Assembly: GCA_013420905.1 (NCBI GenBank)
Contig: JAAXNY010000006.1
Coordinates: forward strand, 558,001-622,000
Source of the DNA: Collybia mongolica
Taxonomy: Eukaryota > Basidiomycota > Agaricomycetes > Agaricales > Clitocybaceae
DNA length: 64,000 bases
Reading direction: 5' to 3'
Shown here in pieces: positions 62,390-64,000 of the stretch. Within the stretch, counting starts at the first letter, position 1. Each line of letters opens with the position of its first letter. Position numbers and translations under genes: made by a program. The notes under the pieces were generated by a model, which was not told where the DNA came from, ran no database searches, and saw nothing but the letters and a program-made list of their open reading frames with translations.

Positions 62390-63222
62390 CTAGGGTCGCA
62401 ACTCTCGAGGCAAGGGCAATGTCGGATCGTAGGTGCTCTCTATGATTCTGGTAGGCTCCAGCATGTTCGCAATCATGAACCTGCCATCTTGACACGGTAA
62501 CGTCAGCGGATAAGGCAAGATGTACGCATAGATGTCAATGCGTACTTGGCATATCGTTCTCTTCCGCCCTCCAAACGGCCTCCTCCATTGTCCCTGCAAC
62601 GCCGCTCACGATATGGCGCTTCACAAGCCTTTGCTGTGCTTCCTCGATGTTGACCTGAATAAACCATTTCTGGTCCAAAAGAAGGCCAGCCTCGTTCCAG
62701 GGTTCGATTGACAAAAAGGTGTAGAGACCTTCGATGACCACGATGCGGTGGTATGGATGTATGGAAACATCATCAAAAGCAGGGTCCTTCAGTGCATGAT
62801 CGAAAGACGGAGCAGTGATGATGGGGGTAGTATCAGATATTCCCTTACGTAGTTCCCGAACAAAAGAAACATATCCAGAGCCGTCAAATGTCCAGTGAAT
62901 GCCACGCCTGTCATGAGCCATTTTGGGATCTGGAAAAGCGTCGAGTTGGGCTCGGGTAAGATGCCAGCCATCCAAGCCAATCAGGATAGCTCTGGAATCG
63001 GTATTCATTCCCCCAAGGATGGTGTTGGTGTTATTTGTCAAAAGCTGAGCCAAGGTCGATTTTCCAGAAGCTGGGATTCCTGCGATTCCAACAAGAAGTC
63101 GGGCAGATAGTGGTATCCTGAGCAAGACTTTAAAATATGGAGTCTAAGTATTTCAGTGAGCATACTTTGCAAGACTGTCAACAAGATGTTCGGCAAGTTT
63201 GAGGGCCTCTTCTTTCATCATG
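62390..63222 (-). CDS. P-loop kinase of the YFH7/uridine-kinase-like family
   Basis: Three exons on the minus strand, ATG at 63220-63222, stop at 62390-62392, about 240 residues. The short first exon (MMKEEALKLAEHLVDSLAK) joins in phase to IPLSARLLVGIAGIPASGKS, where GIPASGKS is the Walker A loop. Later motifs are ILIGLDGWHLTR (Walker B-like Asp plus the D-G-[WY]-H seen in uridine/pantothenate-kinase relatives), HWTFDG, APSFDHALKDP and RIVVIEGLYTFL. KRHIVSGVAG contains the lid arginines. The last intron (gtacgc...tgtcaag) precedes NGRFMIANMLEP. The family is described from yeast Yfh7, a P-loop kinase of uncertain small-molecule substrate. Likely cytosolic or mitochondrial. Confidence 0.9.
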
Positions 63223-63515
63223 GTGGTGGTAGCAACTTTGAAGTTGAGGGACGTTTTGTGCCTGGCGCTGTTGCCGGCTTGTTGCGTCCCTTACTATATC
63301 AAACTTTATCAGTGGTCTGCGTTGGGCTGTGCATTTATTGAGTCTTGCACATCCACGACCAACATTTCTTACGACGAGAGCTCCAACAACACAGCATCGA
63401 AGTACTTTTACACTCTCTACAACCACAAACGCTAGGTCATGTTCAATACGAGCAAGGGCGAAGGACGGGTTCTGAAACGGTAAGTGGGCCAAATTCGAGG
63501 AGTTTCTGGGTGCAG

Positions 63516-64000
63516 ATGTACGGGTATTCCAATAGAGCAGACCCTTCGACGATACAAAACAAATTCATGGTGGGATATCAAGGATGGTAAGTACCCAGAT
63601 ACTTCCGATGTTCAGCTTTCCTGTCGATGGGTATGTTGTGTCGACCTTCGGGTGGCCATCGACAACTGGCTTGATCTATAGTTAATGCAGTTCCTGACAT
63701 TATTTGATTTTGATAGGTTCACCTGTGGGGGAGATGGCGAGCCAGTTGGACCAGGTGGGTAGCTATGGTTAAACTCAAGGTTGTATCGCTAACGTTATAT
63801 CTTCGGAACATCAGGCCACCATGGATGGTTACATTGGTTCAACTACCCTATACCTGACGGCGGACGCCCTAATACAGATTTGTGGCCAGATGTCTCCAGC
63901 TATTCGCCTTCTGAGCTCTTCCCTGCTCCCGGACTCAAGTCTAGATCGGGTGAACAAGTGTTCTTGTTCTCTTCACGGCATCCCAAGACTGTTCAAAGGT
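63516..64000 (+). CDS. GH99-like glycoside hydrolase (xylosidase/arabinosidase-annotated family), 3' end outside window
   Basis: Beginning of a gene running off the right edge. Exons read MYGYSNRADPSTIQNK|FMVGYQGW, then FTCGGDGEPVGPG after an intron, then HHGWLHWFNYPIPDGGRPNT and DLWPDVSSYSPSELF, LFSSRHPKTVQR. The KFMVGYQGWF opening and the HWF-x-YP...PDVSEY-like pattern are typical of fungal and bacterial GH99/GH71-like proteins often annotated as xylosidase/arabinosidase. No signal peptide is visible at this start. An in-frame open stretch continues upstream to ~63.35 kb, and an alternative ATG at ~63.44 kb is out of phase across its only good donor, so the N-terminus is uncertain. Activity on a particular glycan is not established by sequence. 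Confidence 0.75.

Noticed and set aside
63178..63492. 104-codon minus-strand frame at the YFH7-like promoter.
   Set aside because: Overlaps the real first exon in another frame and has no protein character.

Overview
This window looks like nuclear DNA of an Agaricomycete (mushroom-forming basidiomycete); I cannot name the species. Genes are dense, lie on both strands, and are split by many 45-65 nt GT-AG introns. They include families typical of this group: DUF6535, fungal MYND-finger proteins, F-box proteins, a large ArAE-type membrane protein and fungal caleosin. No rRNA, tRNA, CRISPR array or complete transposon was recognised. Splice sites were chosen by eye from donor/acceptor motifs and frame closure, so exon ends are predictions.

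Layout. 0-11.6 kb: 3' end of a MYND protein (+), a HAL/SAT4-like kinase (+), a weak small gene (-), a second MYND protein (-) and a small conserved gene (-). 12.3-15.7 kb: VPS4 with a tandem copy that lacks the MIT domain (+,+). 15.9-24.4 kb: a 2OG-Fe(II) oxygenase (-), an F-box protein (+) and CAND1 (+). 24.7-30.7 kb: proline dehydrogenase (-), a 3 kb gene-poor stretch and BCP1 (+). 30.8-39.6 kb: a decayed region, a GT25 glycosyltransferase (+), a damaged third MYND gene (-) and the ArAE-type membrane protein (+). 39.7-43.8 kb: F-box protein, GPALPP protein and ADAL-type deaminase (all -). 44.3-47.6 kb: a CpG-depleted DUF6535 gene (+). 48.2-58.3 kb: a Ser/Pro-rich protein (-), an SDR (-), a gene fusing a Rho-like GTPase to an unknown N-terminal region (-), and a multi-pass membrane protein (+). 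58.6-64 kb: a broken SDR pseudogene (-), caleosin (-), a YFH7-like kinase (-) and the start of a GH99-like gene (+).

The genes do not form one pathway. Most are housekeeping: ESCRT-III disassembly (VPS4), SCF/cullin cycling (CAND1, with two F-box proteins in the same window), proline catabolism, ribosomal protein export (BCP1) and AMP-analogue clean-up (ADAL). Accessory genes lie between them.

The two strongest oddities: (1) an eight-exon gene whose frame closes exactly at 791 codons and joins about 430 unrecognised residues to a divergent Rho-family GTPase with no CAAX box; (2) a roughly 2.5 kb CpG desert covering the body of an otherwise intact DUF6535 gene. Also notable are the MIT-less VPS4 copy, with a private intron bounded by 8-bp direct repeats, and a clearly dead SDR.
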